DNA of 64,000 nucleotides, from contig NZ_OY762934.1 of NCBI RefSeq assembly GCF_963667045.1, positions 1,171,501 through 1,235,500 of the forward strand, written 5' to 3'. The number at the start of each line of letters is the position of its first letter. The first letter of the stretch is position 1. The notes under the pieces were generated by a model. The model had not been told where the DNA came from and made no database searches. It saw only the letters and a program-made list of their open reading frames with translations. Shown in pieces: positions 34,837 to 44,305 of the stretch. Made by a program: the position numbers and the translations under genes. The DNA is from an uncultured Cohaesibacter sp. (GTDB lineage: Bacteria; Pseudomonadota; Alphaproteobacteria; Rhizobiales; Cohaesibacteraceae).

Positions 34837-35084
34837 TACCATACACCTTGCCAAAGATAGTGATTGCTCTTGCCGGGCAAGCGGGCTCTCCGACAGCACC
34901 ACCCACACGGACGGCAGGGGGCTTAGCTACAGCTATTTGGCACAGTTCGCAAGAATGCTTTCGTTTGATATCGCCCCAGCATGCCCCAGCAACCGATGAC
35001 AAGAGCGCCGCCTTGCCCTCGCAAATTCCGCTCCTATATCTCACAAAGGATACGTAAAACAGACAAGAGCAAGAGGGGAACGCG

Positions 35085-35900
35085 ATGTTTGATGCATCAA
35101 AGCTGATCAGCGAATTTCTGGGCGCGGCCGGATCAATGGGATCCGACAACCAGACCAGCGGCAAGGACAATTCAGGAACCACTGGTGGCGACCTGCTGCA
35201 ACGGGGCAAGGATTATCTTTCCCAGAATGCCGGTGGCATTGGCGGCGGCGCTCTGGCCGGTGGGCTTGCCGGATACATGATGGGCTCCAAAAAAGGGCGC
35301 AAGATGGCGAAGAAAGCCGCAACCTACGGCGGTTTGGCGCTGGTGGCCGGGCTCGCCTACAAGGCCTATTCCGACTACAAGGGCAAACAGGCGGGCGTTC
35401 CGGTGGTTGATGGTCAGGTGGGCCGGGGAGACCAGTCCATTCCGGCCCATCTGCACGTTCCTCAAGGGGATGAACGTGATCTGACCCATGTTCCCGTCGT
35501 GCCGATGGGCTCCGGCTTCGAGGTCAACGAAATGACCGAGCGGGCTTCCGGCTTCGGTGCAACGCTGGTCAGTGCCATGATTGCTGCCGCCAAGGCGGAC
35601 GGTCAGATCGACGCCAGCGAACAGCAAGCGATTTTCGAGAAAATCGGTCAGGAGGATCTGAGCTCTGAAGAAAAGGCCTTCCTTCTGGATCAGCTCAACA
35701 AGCCCCTCGACATCGACAGCCTTGTCTCGCAGGTTCAAAGCCGGGAACAGGCCATGGAGGTGTATCTGGCCTCCTTGCTGGCGATCGAGCCGGACACGCC
35801 GTCCGAACAGGCCTATCTCACCTTGCTGGCTGCCCGTTTGGGGCTAGAGCCGGAACTGACCGAACAGATCCATCAGACCCTTCTGTCAGCGCAGAACTGA
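35085..35900 (+). CDS. DUF533/TerB-like protein (YebE-like)
   Basis: The 271-aa protein has a glycine-rich N-terminal half with a hydrophobic stretch (GGALAGGLAGYMMGSKKGRKMAKKAATYGGLALVAGLAYKAYSDY, about residues 48-92) and a C-terminal helical TerB-like domain (LVSAMIAAAKADGQIDASEQQAIFEKIGQ, with the acidic ADGxID turn). This is the DUF533 arrangement of inner-membrane protein YebE. Function unknown; a metal-binding role is suggested by TerB relatives only. A strong hairpin follows. Confidence 0.88.
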   Translation: MFDASKLISEFLGAAGSMGSDNQTSGKDNSGTTGGDLLQRGKDYLSQNAGGIGGGALAGGLAGYMMGSKKGRKMAKKAATYGGLALVAGLAYKAYSDYKGKQAGVPVVDGQVGRGDQSIPAHLHVPQGDERDLTHVPVVPMGSGFEVNEMTERASGFGATLVSAMIAAAKADGQIDASEQQAIFEKIGQEDLSSEEKAFLLDQLNKPLDIDSLVSQVQSREQAMEVYLASLLAIEPDTPSEQAYLTLLAARLGLEPELTEQIHQTLLSAQN

Positions 35901-35911
35901 CCCCTTCAAAC

Positions 35912-35942
35912 CCGGAGCCGGCGGCCACAAGGCCGGCTCCGG
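35912..35942. terminator. GC-rich hairpin after the DUF533 gene
   Basis: Perfect 11-bp stem CCGGAGCCGGC / GCCGGCTCCGG with a 9-nt loop, 11 bp past the stop codon. There is no T-tract, so termination efficiency is uncertain. Confidence 0.6.
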
Positions 35943-36151
35943 CATAACCCTTCACGTCCTGTCGCAGGACATTTACGTGCTGGCGCAAGAATCCTGTTGC
36001 CGATCGGGGAAAAGGCCCCAATTACCAAGCAAACCGTCTGGTTTGCCCCGGCGGTTGCCGTTAAGCTTCATACAACACATTGCCGGGGGTCGATCCCATC
36101 TGGAGGCCCTCTCCTTCAGCATTTCAGTAGCTGTATTCGAGTGAGGCTGCC

Positions 36152-37159
36152 ATGTTCTGTTCATTTCTCCCTTCCGGTTCCCTTTCCAGTCGCGCCCTTG
36201 TGCCGACAGTCCTTTCATCAGCCCTGCTGGTCGCCGGTGTGATGATGCCGCTGGGTGCCCACGCCAATGACTCCACCGCGATGATCGAGGCAGGCGGCAT
36301 CGAGCTGGTGGAGACGCCCGATATTTCGCTTGATGTGGAAGACCTCTACATCAGCCCCAGCCAGATCCGCATCCACTATGAGTTCTTCAATCATTCGAGC
36401 GAAAGCAAGCGCATGCTGGTCGCCTTCCCCGTGCCGGAAATCTCTGCCGAGCCGGAAGAGAACTATGGCATCGACAACAGCGATCCGGTCAATTTTCTCG
36501 GTTTCACAGTGCTGTCCAACGGGCGTCCTGTGCCGCCTGATCTGGAAATCAAGCTGACGATGAACGGCCGGGACTATACAAAGCTTCTGGTCGACAATGG
36601 CGTGCCGCTGCATCGCTTTTCGCCGGACTATTATGATCAGGTGGAAAACATTCCCATGAGTTCCCGCAAGCTGCTGGCCGATCAGGGGCTCATCGACTGG
36701 ACACCGGGCGAGGAATGGTACAGCAAGAACTGGAAGGTCAAGGCCACCTATTACTGGTGGCAGGAATTTCCGGCCAACAGCCGCACAGTTCTCGACCACA
36801 GCTATGCGCCGGTGGTGGGCGGCGGCATCGTCAATGAACAGTATGGCGTGCTGAACAATGTTGATCGCTTCTGCATCGAGGACAGCTTCATTCGCGGCTT
36901 CCGCAAGCTTCTGGCCAAGGGGGGCCATCTGGAAGCCATCAGCAAGGAAGTGCGCTATATCCTCCAGACCGCCAATAACTGGCTCGGTCCCATCGGCGAC
37001 TTCCGCCTTGTCCTCGACAAGGAGAAGCCAGACAACCTGATCACCCTTTGCATCAACGGCATCAAGAAGATCGCGCCGACACAATTCGAGTTTCGCGCCC
37101 AGAATTTCGTGCCCGATCGGGACATCGACATGATGGTTGTCGAAATGCCGGACTGGTAG
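36152..37159 (+). CDS. DUF4424 exported protein
   Basis: A 335-aa protein with an N-terminal signal sequence (hydrophobic VPTVLSSALLVAGVMMPLGAHA, cleavage near residue 38 before NDSTAMIEAGGIELVET). The mature region with ISLDVEDLYISPSQIRIHYEFFNHSSESKRMLVAFPVPEI and WWQEFPANSRTVLDHSYAPVVGGG is characteristic of DUF4424 proteins of alphaproteobacteria. A predicted beta-rich periplasmic protein; no function known. Confidence 0.85.
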   Translation: MFCSFLPSGSLSSRALVPTVLSSALLVAGVMMPLGAHANDSTAMIEAGGIELVETPDISLDVEDLYISPSQIRIHYEFFNHSSESKRMLVAFPVPEISAEPEENYGIDNSDPVNFLGFTVLSNGRPVPPDLEIKLTMNGRDYTKLLVDNGVPLHRFSPDYYDQVENIPMSSRKLLADQGLIDWTPGEEWYSKNWKVKATYYWWQEFPANSRTVLDHSYAPVVGGGIVNEQYGVLNNVDRFCIEDSFIRGFRKLLAKGGHLEAISKEVRYILQTANNWLGPIGDFRLVLDKEKPDNLITLCINGIKKIAPTQFEFRAQNFVPDRDIDMMVVEMPDW

Positions 37160-37174
37160 GGCTCGGCAGGATGC

Positions 37175-37669
37175 CTAATCGAGGGTAAGCTGCAGAAAGG
37201 CGAGGTCGAGCCATTTGCCGAATTTGGTCCCGACTTCGCGCAACACACCGGCGTCGCTGAACCCAAGACTCTGGTGCAACCGGATGGAGGCGATGTTGCC
37301 AGCCTCGATGCCTGCAACCATGACATGGAAATCGCTTTTCCGCGCCTCTTCGATGAGAGCAACCATCAGCGCCCTGCCAATCCCCTGCCCGCGATGATCC
37401 TTCTCGACATAGACCGAATGCTCGACCGAATGCCGGTAGCCGTCCCACGCCCGCCAGGGGCCAAAGGTGGCATATCCGGCCAGCAGGCCCGCATCATCGT
37501 CGATCACCAGCAGCGGCCAGCCATCGGCCAGCTTGGCGGCGATCCAGTCAGCGCGGTTCTCGACAGTGACCGTATCGTCATTCCAGATAGCTGTCGTATG
37601 GCAAACGGCATCATTGTAGATGGCCGCAATGGCAGCGGCGTCATCGGTGCTGGCGGTTCTGATCTTCAT
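37175..37669 (-). CDS. GNAT N-acetyltransferase, phosphinothricin acetyltransferase-like
   Basis: The 164-aa protein matches the PAT/bar branch of GNAT: IRTASTDDAAAIAAIYNDAV at the start, TTAIWNDDTVTVENRADWI, GYATFGPWRAWDGYRHSVEHSVYV, the acetyl-CoA loop DHRGQGIGRALM and ASIRLHQSLGFSDAGVLREVGTKFGKWLDLAFLQL. Many such enzymes act on methionine sulfoximine, amino acids or unknown amines rather than phosphinothricin. ATG 37669 has AAGGA 8 bases upstream. It follows the XRE-cupin gene on the same strand with about 50 bp between them. Confidence 0.88.
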   Translation of the reverse strand: MKIRTASTDDAAAIAAIYNDAVCHTTAIWNDDTVTVENRADWIAAKLADGWPLLVIDDDAGLLAGYATFGPWRAWDGYRHSVEHSVYVEKDHRGQGIGRALMVALIEEARKSDFHVMVAGIEAGNIASIRLHQSLGFSDAGVLREVGTKFGKWLDLAFLQLTLD

Positions 37670-37719
37670 AATGTCGTCCTTCTCCTGATGACGGTCTTGC
37701 AGTCTTGTAGTCAAGCGGC

Positions 37720-38397
37720 CTAACGCTCCAGGCTGACCCAGAGCACGACAGCATCTTCCTCGCCAGTTGTCACGCAACAGTGCCCCATGGAGCTGTCATA
37801 ATAAACGCTGTCCCCCGCTTTCATGGCAAGGGGTCGGTAATGCTCCGTGTGCAGTTCCAGCTCGCCGGACAGAACGAACATGAATTCCTCGCCCCGGTGG
37901 CGGATCCAGTCGCCAAAGTCGGAAATGTCCCGCGCCTTGATGGTGCTGACATAGGGCAACATCGCCTTGCTGGTCAGTTCATTGCACAAAAGCTCGTGGG
38001 AATAGGTGGCGGTAACCTTGGTCTCGCCCTCGCCCTTGCGTGTCACGTCCCGGCGACCTGTGAAATCGCTCTTGCCGCTTTGCAGGAACAGGTTCGGGGT
38101 CTCCAGCTCAAGGGCCTGCGTCAGGCGGCGGACGATATCAAAGCCGGGGCTGGTCTGGCCGTTCTCGATCTTGGAAAGGGTCGACCGACCGATTCCGGCG
38201 TGGCGGCCGGTCTCTTCCAGGGTCCAACCCTTCTTCTTGCGCGCCTCACGCACCATCTGGCCAAGCTCGTCCATGCCGGGAGCGCTGGGGGCCGAGGCTC
38301 CGGCAGGCGCAAGGGCACCGGGCACGGCTTCCGTGACGGATGTGTCGTCCTGAAGGCTCTCGATGGTGCCAAACTCTCCGCGCTCCAGATCACCCAT
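37720..38397 (-). CDS. XRE-family regulator with cupin domain
   Basis: The 225-aa protein has a helix-turn-helix of the XRE class (LGQMVREARKKKGWTLEETGRHAGIGRSTLSKIENGQTSPGFDIVRRLTQAL at about residues 40-95) and a C-terminal cupin (WIRHRGEEFMFVLSGELELHTEHYRPLAMKAGDSVYYDSSMGHCC). Such regulators often control uptake or breakdown of amines and amino acids. The ATG at 38397 has AAGGA 7 bases upstream. It is divergent from gcvP and cotranscribed with the PAT-like acetyltransferase gene. Confidence 0.88.
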   Translation of the reverse strand: MGDLERGEFGTIESLQDDTSVTEAVPGALAPAGASAPSAPGMDELGQMVREARKKKGWTLEETGRHAGIGRSTLSKIENGQTSPGFDIVRRLTQALELETPNLFLQSGKSDFTGRRDVTRKGEGETKVTATYSHELLCNELTSKAMLPYVSTIKARDISDFGDWIRHRGEEFMFVLSGELELHTEHYRPLAMKAGDSVYYDSSMGHCCVTTGEEDAVVLWVSLER

Positions 38398-38492
38398 GCC
38401 TGCGTCCTTTCCCTCTACAACCAACTTGCCGACAAATTCGCACGAATCTCGGCTGAGGTCAAAAACCTTCTCTTGATAGATTTTGACAAGCC

Positions 38493-38531
38493 TATGCATC
38501 ATTATTGCATATAGGGGAAAATTCCCTTATA
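38493..38531. promoter_or_regulatory. Overlapping inverted repeats between the XRE-cupin gene and gcvP
   Basis: TATGCA and TGCATA (38493-38511, 7-bp spacer) overlap TATAGGGGAA and TTCCCTTATA (38510-38531, 2-bp spacer, 9 of 10 paired). They lie about 100-130 bp upstream of the XRE gene and 175-210 bp upstream of gcvP, a fitting place for an operator of this regulator. Confidence 0.5.
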
Positions 38532-38704
38532 AGAAACTTCACAATGACAATACGCGAGAATCGGCAGCTTTCCGGGCTTGACGTCTGTTTCCTGTACGAC
38601 CCCTGCCGATTATTTTCCTTGAATTCCATGCTGAGCCTGTCACCATCCGGGGCGTGACAGCGAAAGCCATGGACAAGGCAGGAACAAGGATTGAGGAGCA
38701 GGCG

Positions 38705-41569
38705 ATGACCTTCAAACTGACCGATTATGAAGCCTATGATTTTGCCAACCGACGCCATATCGGTCCGTCTCCCTCCGAGATGGCCGAAATGCTCAAGGTC
38801 ATCGGCTTTACCACCCTCGACGAGCTGATCGATGCGACAGTTCCCGCTTCCATCCGCCAGAAGGAGCCGCTGCGCTTCGGCGGTGCGCTGACCGAGGGCG
38901 ACACCCTGCACCACATGCGCCAGGTTGCCTCCAAGAACAAGTTGCTGACCTCGCTGATCGGTCAGGGCTATTATGGCACCACCACGCCACCGGTGATCCT
39001 CCGGAACATCCTTGAAAACCCGGCATGGTACACCGCCTACACGCCTTATCAGCCGGAAATCAGTCAGGGGCGTCTGGAAGCCCTGCTCAACTTCCAGACC
39101 ATGGTCTCCGACCTCACTGGTCTTGAAATTGCCAACGCATCCCTGCTTGATGAAGCCACTGCTGCGGCCGAGGCCATGACCATGGCGCAGCGGGCTTCAA
39201 AGTCAAAGTCCAACGTCTTCTTCGTTGACGAAAACTGCCACCCGCAGAATATTGCCGTGATCCAGACTCGCGCCGAGCCGCTGGGCATCACGGTCAAGGT
39301 CGCCGCTCCAGAAGACCTCGACGCCTCCGAGGTGTTCGGTGCGATCTTCCAGTATCCGGGCACCCACGGCCATGTGCGCGATTTCACCGGCGCCATGGAA
39401 GCTCTGCATGCCAACAAGGCGCTCGGCATCGTGATTGCCGATCCGCTGGCGCTGGCGTTGCTCAAATCCCCGGGCGAGATGGGCGCCGACATCGCCGTCG
39501 GCTCTACCCAGCGCTTCGGCGTGCCTCTCGGCTACGGCGGCCCGCATGCTGCCTACATGTCCTGCCGCGACGCATTCAAGCGCTCCATGCCGGGCCGTAT
39601 CATCGGCGTGACCATCGACAGCCATGGCCGCAAGGCCTATCGCCTTGCCCTTCAGACCCGTGAACAGCATATCCGCCGTGAGAAGGCCAACTCCAACGTC
39701 TGCACCGCGCAGGCGCTGCTGGCGGTCATCGCTTCGATGTATGCGGTCTATCACGGTCCGGATGGCATCAAGGCGATTGCGCAATATGTCCATCGCAAGA
39801 CCGTGCGACTGGTTGACGGTCTCGAAAAGCTCGGCTTCAAGCCTGAGCCGGATGTGTTCTTTGACACCATTACTGTGGAAGTCGGCGCACTGCAGGGTGT
39901 CATCATGAATGCCGCCATTGCCAATGGCATCAACCTGCGCAAGGTCGGCACCAGCAAGATCGGCATCAGCCTTGACGAGCAGACCCGCCCGGAAACCGTG
40001 GAAGCGGTCTGGAAGAGCTTTGGCGGCGAGCTGACCTATGGCGCGTTCGAGCATGAGCGCGAGCAGGACATTCCCTATCGCCTGCCGACGGCCAACCTGC
40101 GCTCGACCGACTATCTGACGCATCCGATCTTCCATCTCAACCGCGCCGAGGCCGAGATCACCCGCTACATGCGGCGCCTGGCCGACCGCGATCTGGCGCT
40201 GGACCGGGCGATGATTCCGCTTGGATCCTGCACCATGAAGCTCAACGCGACCATCGAGATGATCCCCATCACCTGGCCGGAATTTGCCAACCTGCACCCC
40301 TTCGTGCCGGACGATCAGGCGCTGGGCTACAAGGAAATGATCGAGGATCTCAACAACAAGCTCTGTCTGGTCACGGGCTATGATGCCATCTCCCAGCAGC
40401 CGAACTCCGGCGCACAGGGCGAATATGCCGGTCTCATCACCATTCGCAACTACCACATTGCCAATGGTCAGGGGCATCGCAATGTCTGCCTGATCCCGAC
40501 CTCTGCCCACGGCACCAACCCGGCATCGGCCCACATGGCCGGCTGGGACGTGGTTGTGGTCAAATCGGCCGAGAATGGCGATATTGACGTGGACGACTTC
40601 CGCGCCAAAGCCGAAAAGCACAGTGCCAATCTCGCGGCCTGCATGATCACCTACCCTTCGACCCACGGCGTGTTCGAGGAAACGGTGCAGGACGTCTGCG
40701 CCATCACCCACCAGCATGGCGGTCAGGTCTACATCGACGGGGCCAACATGAACGCCATGGTCGGCCTGTCCCGTCCTGGCGACATCGGCGGTGACGTCAG
40801 CCACCTCAACCTGCACAAGACCTTCTGCATTCCCCATGGTGGTGGCGGTCCGGGCATGGGCCCGATCGGCGTCAAGGCCCATCTCGCCCCTTACCTGCCC
40901 GGCCATCCGGAACGCAATGCGGCCATCGGTCCGGTGTCTGCGGCGCCGTTCGGCTCGCCATCGATCCTGCCAGTCAGCTGGGCCTATTGCCTATTGATGG
41001 GCGGTGCCGGTCTGACGCAGGCCACCAAGGTGGCGATCCTCAACGCCAACTATATCGCAGCCAGCCTCAAGGGTGCCTACGATATCCTCTACAAGTCCGA
41101 GACTGGCCGGGTGGCCCATGAATGCATTCTGGAAACCCGCCCGCTCAAGGACAGCTGCGGCGTGACCGTTGACGATATTGCCAAGCGTCTGATGGACAAC
41201 GGCTTCCACGCGCCGACCATGAGCTTCCCGGTACCGGGCACGCTGATGGTCGAGCCGACCGAATCCGAACCCAAGGCCGAACTGGACCGCTTCATTGCGG
41301 CCATGCTCGACATTCGCCGCGAGGCTCAGGATATCGAGGACGGCAAGATCGACAAGGACAACAATCCGCTCAAGAACGCCCCGCACACGGTACGCGATCT
41401 TGTCGGCGAGTGGGATCGGCCCTACTCCCGCAAGCAGGGATGTTTCCCGGCGGGTGCCTTCGAGATCGACAAATACTGGCCGCCGGTCAACCGCGTCGAC
41501 AACGCCTATGGCGACCGCCACCTCATCTGCACCTGCCCACCGGTGGATGCCTATGCGGAAGATGAATAG
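38705..41569 (+). CDS. gcvP: Glycine dehydrogenase (decarboxylating), P-protein, fused form
   Basis: GcvP decarboxylates glycine and passes the aminomethyl group to the lipoyl H-protein. The 954-aa length and order fit the single-chain P-protein: [18 protein letters not shown] at the start, [44 protein letters not shown] near residue 90, [20 protein letters not shown] near 260, and the PLP region [36 protein letters not shown] near 700. ATG 38705 has GAGGAG with 7-base spacing; upstream starts at 38654 and 38669 are poorer. gcvT and gcvH are not in the window and no glycine riboswitch is seen upstream. Confidence 0.95.
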   Translation: MTFKLTDYEAYDFANRRHIGPSPSEMAEMLKVIGFTTLDELIDATVPASIRQKEPLRFGGALTEGDTLHHMRQVASKNKLLTSLIGQGYYGTTTPPVILRNILENPAWYTAYTPYQPEISQGRLEALLNFQTMVSDLTGLEIANASLLDEATAAAEAMTMAQRASKSKSNVFFVDENCHPQNIAVIQTRAEPLGITVKVAAPEDLDASEVFGAIFQYPGTHGHVRDFTGAMEALHANKALGIVIADPLALALLKSPGEMGADIAVGSTQRFGVPLGYGGPHAAYMSCRDAFKRSMPGRIIGVTIDSHGRKAYRLALQTREQHIRREKANSNVCTAQALLAVIASMYAVYHGPDGIKAIAQYVHRKTVRLVDGLEKLGFKPEPDVFFDTITVEVGALQGVIMNAAIANGINLRKVGTSKIGISLDEQTRPETVEAVWKSFGGELTYGAFEHEREQDIPYRLPTANLRSTDYLTHPIFHLNRAEAEITRYMRRLADRDLALDRAMIPLGSCTMKLNATIEMIPITWPEFANLHPFVPDDQALGYKEMIEDLNNKLCLVTGYDAISQQPNSGAQGEYAGLITIRNYHIANGQGHRNVCLIPTSAHGTNPASAHMAGWDVVVVKSAENGDIDVDDFRAKAEKHSANLAACMITYPSTHGVFEETVQDVCAITHQHGGQVYIDGANMNAMVGLSRPGDIGGDVSHLNLHKTFCIPHGGGGPGMGPIGVKAHLAPYLPGHPERNAAIGPVSAAPFGSPSILPVSWAYCLLMGGAGLTQATKVAILNANYIAASLKGAYDILYKSETGRVAHECILETRPLKDSCGVTVDDIAKRLMDNGFHAPTMSFPVPGTLMVEPTESEPKAELDRFIAAMLDIRREAQDIEDGKIDKDNNPLKNAPHTVRDLVGEWDRPYSRKQGCFPAGAFEIDKYWPPVNRVDNAYGDRHLICTCPPVDAYAEDE

Positions 41570-41618
41570 AAAGAAGGTCCATCCGTAACTTTGGACTAAA
41601 ATTTCATAGGAGCAATAG

Positions 41619-42050
41619 ATGACCAAGAACCGTCAGGCCCTTATGGTCAAACTATTGCTCCTTGCCAGCCTTCTTCATCTGGGCTTACTCATCATCAGTT
41701 TTGTCTTCTCCATGACGTTGCCGTCCTTTCACGAAGTGGCTCAAGAAAGCGCTATTCATTGCTATTGGACTGATGCCATGGTGCCATTTGTTGAGTGTGG
41801 TAGAGACGTTTCTGCAGGTTGGCTCCTGGATCTCATATCCAACTATTGGACCTACCTGCTCTACCTCCTTGGCACGACCATAGCTTGTTGGGTGCAAGTC
41901 GCTCTGTTTATTGGCTCGTGGCAGGGTTCCCTGTCTTTGGGAATGTCCCTCCTCTATGCGATAGGGTTCACAGGGCTTGGACTCTTGTTTTATGCTCCAT
42001 TCCCTTTTCTCATCTGGCGTGGCTGTTTACACCTACGCCGCCATTCGTGA
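41619..42050 (+). CDS. Unknown four-helix membrane protein
   Basis: A 143-aa protein I do not recognise. It has hydrophobic stretches at about residues 8-32, 66-88 and 90-135 and an extracytoplasmic-looking segment with two cysteines (HCYWTDAMVPFVECGRD, residues about 47-63) that could form a disulfide. AGGAG lies 7 bases before the ATG, so translation is likely. Codon use is more AT-rich than in the flanking gcvP and sdaA genes, suggesting separate acquisition. Confidence 0.65.
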   Translation: MTKNRQALMVKLLLLASLLHLGLLIISFVFSMTLPSFHEVAQESAIHCYWTDAMVPFVECGRDVSAGWLLDLISNYWTYLLYLLGTTIACWVQVALFIGSWQGSLSLGMSLLYAIGFTGLGLLFYAPFPFLIWRGCLHLRRHS

Positions 42051-42065
42051 TCAAAGCGTCGCCTC

Positions 42066-43481
42066 ATGTTCCTTTCCATCTTCGACATCTTCAAGATCGG
42101 CATCGGCCCGTCCTCGTCGCACACCATGGGGCCGATGAATGCGGCAGTTCAATTCATGGACGATCTCAGGGCCGGGCGGTTCATGGGCGTATCCGCCGAT
42201 CAGGTAAGGCGCGTGGGATGCTCGCTGCATGGCTCGCTGGCCTTTACCGGCAAGGGCCATGCGACGGACCGCGCCGTCATCCTCGGCCTCATCGGCTACC
42301 GGCCGGAAACTCTGGACCCGGACGCCGCCGAGGCTGAGGAAGCACGGGTGCGCGAGGAGAAATTCATTGAACCGGAGGGCTTCCCACGCCTGCGCTTCCA
42401 TCCGGATGAAGATCTGGTCTTCGATTATGGCCCGCCCCTTCCGGGCCACGCCAACGGCATGCGGCTGTTCGCCTATGGCGAGGGCAACCGCCAGCTCGCC
42501 ACCGTGACCTATTATTCCATTGGCGGCGGCTTCATCGTCACCGCCAGCGAGATGGAAGAAAAGATCAGCCACAAACCGGACGCCCTGCATCAGGCTCAGG
42601 CCGAGGCTGGCTATCCCTACCCCTTCGGCTCGGCATCGGAAATGCTGGCGATGGGCCAGCGCTCGGGCCTTTCCATTGCAGCGATGAAGCGGGCCAATGA
42701 AGAAGTCAGCCTCAGCCGCGAAGCCCTTGATGCAGGCATTGAACGCATTTGGCAAGCGATGCAGTCGGCGATGAACCGCGGGCTCGCGCGGGATGGAGTT
42801 TTGCCCGGCGGGCTCAAGGTCAAACGGCGGGCCCGACATATTCACCAGCAGCTCCTTGGTGCGCATGGCAACAACATGCCAATGCCGCATCAGGTCAATG
42901 ACTGGCTGAGCTGCTACGCGATGGCAGTCAATGAGGAGAACGCGGCAGGCGGTCGGGTTGTCACGGCACCAACCAATGGAGCGGCGGGTGTTGTTCCCTC
43001 CGTGCTACGCTATTATCGCGATCATTGCCCCGGCTCCAGCGACGACGGCATCACGACCTTCCTGCTGACAGCGGCAGCCATTGGCGGCCTCATCAAGCAC
43101 AATGCCTCCATATCGGGTGCAGAGGCCGGATGTCAGGCTGAAGTGGGCTCCGCTGCGGCCATGGCGGCTGCTGGCCTGTGCGCGGCTCTGGGAGGCAGCA
43201 ACGAGCAGATCGAGAATGCCGCCGAGATAGCCCTTGAACATCACCTTGGCATGACCTGCGATCCGGTCAAGGGCCTTGTGCAGGTGCCTTGCATCGAGCG
43301 AAATGGCCTTGGCGCCATCAAGGCGGTGTCCGCTGCCTCTCTCGCCCTATACGGCGATGGCTCCCATTTCATGCCTCTGGACAACTGCATAGAAACCCTG
43401 AGGGAAACCGGCCGTGACATGGACGAGAAATACAAGGAGACGTCGCTCGGCGGGTTGGCCGTCAATCTGCCGGAGTGTTAG
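42066..43481 (+). CDS. sdaA: L-serine ammonia-lyase (iron-sulfur type)
   Basis: The enzyme deaminates L-serine to pyruvate and ammonia using a [4Fe-4S] cluster. The 471-aa protein starts [24 protein letters not shown] and carries the cluster cysteines in [23 protein letters not shown] and [21 protein letters not shown], with the beta and alpha domains on one chain as in E. coli SdaA. Together with GcvP (and serine hydroxymethyltransferase elsewhere) it would channel glycine to pyruvate. Its last codons ([10 protein letters not shown]) are part of the tandem repeat that follows. Confidence 0.95.
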   Translation: MFLSIFDIFKIGIGPSSSHTMGPMNAAVQFMDDLRAGRFMGVSADQVRRVGCSLHGSLAFTGKGHATDRAVILGLIGYRPETLDPDAAEAEEARVREEKFIEPEGFPRLRFHPDEDLVFDYGPPLPGHANGMRLFAYGEGNRQLATVTYYSIGGGFIVTASEMEEKISHKPDALHQAQAEAGYPYPFGSASEMLAMGQRSGLSIAAMKRANEEVSLSREALDAGIERIWQAMQSAMNRGLARDGVLPGGLKVKRRARHIHQQLLGAHGNNMPMPHQVNDWLSCYAMAVNEENAAGGRVVTAPTNGAAGVVPSVLRYYRDHCPGSSDDGITTFLLTAAAIGGLIKHNASISGAEAGCQAEVGSAAAMAAAGLCAALGGSNEQIENAAEIALEHHLGMTCDPVKGLVQVPCIERNGLGAIKAVSAASLALYGDGSHFMPLDNCIETLRETGRDMDEKYKETSLGGLAVNLPEC

Positions 43482-43918
43482 CGCAGCGCCAAGCCCGCCT
43501 CGCTCTCTGTACTGTCGATAGGCTTATCGCCTCCGCAAGGCTCCGGCGGCCTATCTGGCGGCGGGCGGGCAGTCAATCTGCCGGAGTGTTAGCGCAGCGC
43601 CAAGCCCGCCTCGCTCTCTATCCTGTCGATAGGCTTATCGCCTCCGCAAGGCTCCGACGGCCTATCTGGCGGCGGACTGGCAGTCAATCTGCCGGAGTGT
43701 TAGCGCCGACCCCGCCTCGCTCTCTATCCTGTCGATAGGCTTGTCGCCTCCGCAAGGCTCCGGAGGCCCATCTGGCGGCGGGCGGGCAGTCAATTTGCCC
43801 GAATGCTAGAACAGCGCCAATCCCGCCTCGCTCTCTATCCTGTCGATAGGCTTATCGCCTCCGCAAGGCTCCGGCGGCCTATCTGGCGGCGGGTTGGCGG
43901 TTAATCTGCCCGAATGAT
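43449..43918 (+). repeat. Tandem repeat (111/111/106/111 bp plus partial) built on the 3' end of sdaA
   Basis: Corresponding points in successive copies fall at 43461, 43572, 43683, 43789 and 43900. Each copy includes the last codons of sdaA with its stop (GTCAATCTGCCGGAGTGTTAG), so the repeat was seeded from the gene end. The first three copies are in sdaA frame (111 bp = 37 codons); the third unit has a 5-bp loss. Each unit contains a hairpin with arms GATAGGC and GCCTATC (43517-43555 in copy 1). Copies differ at a few positions, more so towards the right. The open frame across 43475-43738 is a by-product of the repeat. Confidence 0.9.
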
Positions 43919-44056
43919 ACGCCATTGAACCGGCTATTTTCCAGTTCATGCGAAGATGATCATTTTGCAGTGCAAAAATCAATAAATAGGCTGATTTACG
44001 AATGCCGCTCTCCGTAAAATTCAGTAAGTATTCTTATACAAAAGTAGGAGAATTCA

Positions 44057-44305
44057 ATGGCAAGCGCAGTACAAGACCTCGAGCTTCTGGAAGCAGCCCG
44101 TTCCATAGCACTGGATGCGGAAGCAATTTCATCTAGCACCTGCACAATGGATGTCGAAGCAACCTTCGCCGAGCTTGACACACAGATCCTTGCCTATAGC
44201 ATCGGACGTGACCGCGTACGCAGTGGCGCCGTTGCCTATGATTACCCGGTGCTGATGGGTGCCATCGAGCAGGTCATAGCCGAGAACAAGATGAGCAACT
44301 GCTAG
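44057..44305 (+). CDS. Unknown 82-aa protein
   Basis: A small soluble, acidic protein, predicted mostly helical (VQDLELLEAARSIALDAEAIS... FAELDTQILAYSIGRDRV). It has a good GGAG with 6-base spacing, supporting expression. It converges on the HutC gene with a 4-bp overlap of the 3' ends and follows the sdaA-tail repeats. I do not recognise it and there is no context for a function. Confidence 0.6.
   Translation: MASAVQDLELLEAARSIALDAEAISSSTCTMDVEATFAELDTQILAYSIGRDRVRSGAVAYDYPVLMGAIEQVIAENKMSNC

Noticed and set aside
37175-37669. PAT-like acetyltransferase as part of the phosphonate system
   Set aside because: The family is widespread with many non-phosphinate substrates, and it lies more than 3 kb away in another transcription unit with an XRE-cupin regulator.
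38532-38704. Glycine riboswitch in front of gcvP
   Set aside because: The paired aptamer consensus is not visible in the leader.
39203-40906. 567-codon minus-strand frame opposite gcvP
   Set aside because: Shadow of gcvP; no family motif and no ribosome binding site.
43475-43738. Open frame of 87 codons with internal repeats ([26 protein letters not shown])
   Set aside because: It is a translation of the sdaA-tail tandem repeat in a different frame, with no ribosome binding site.
43449-43918. CRISPR-like array
   Set aside because: The whole 111-bp unit repeats, without short constant repeats separated by unique spacers, and no cas genes are nearby.
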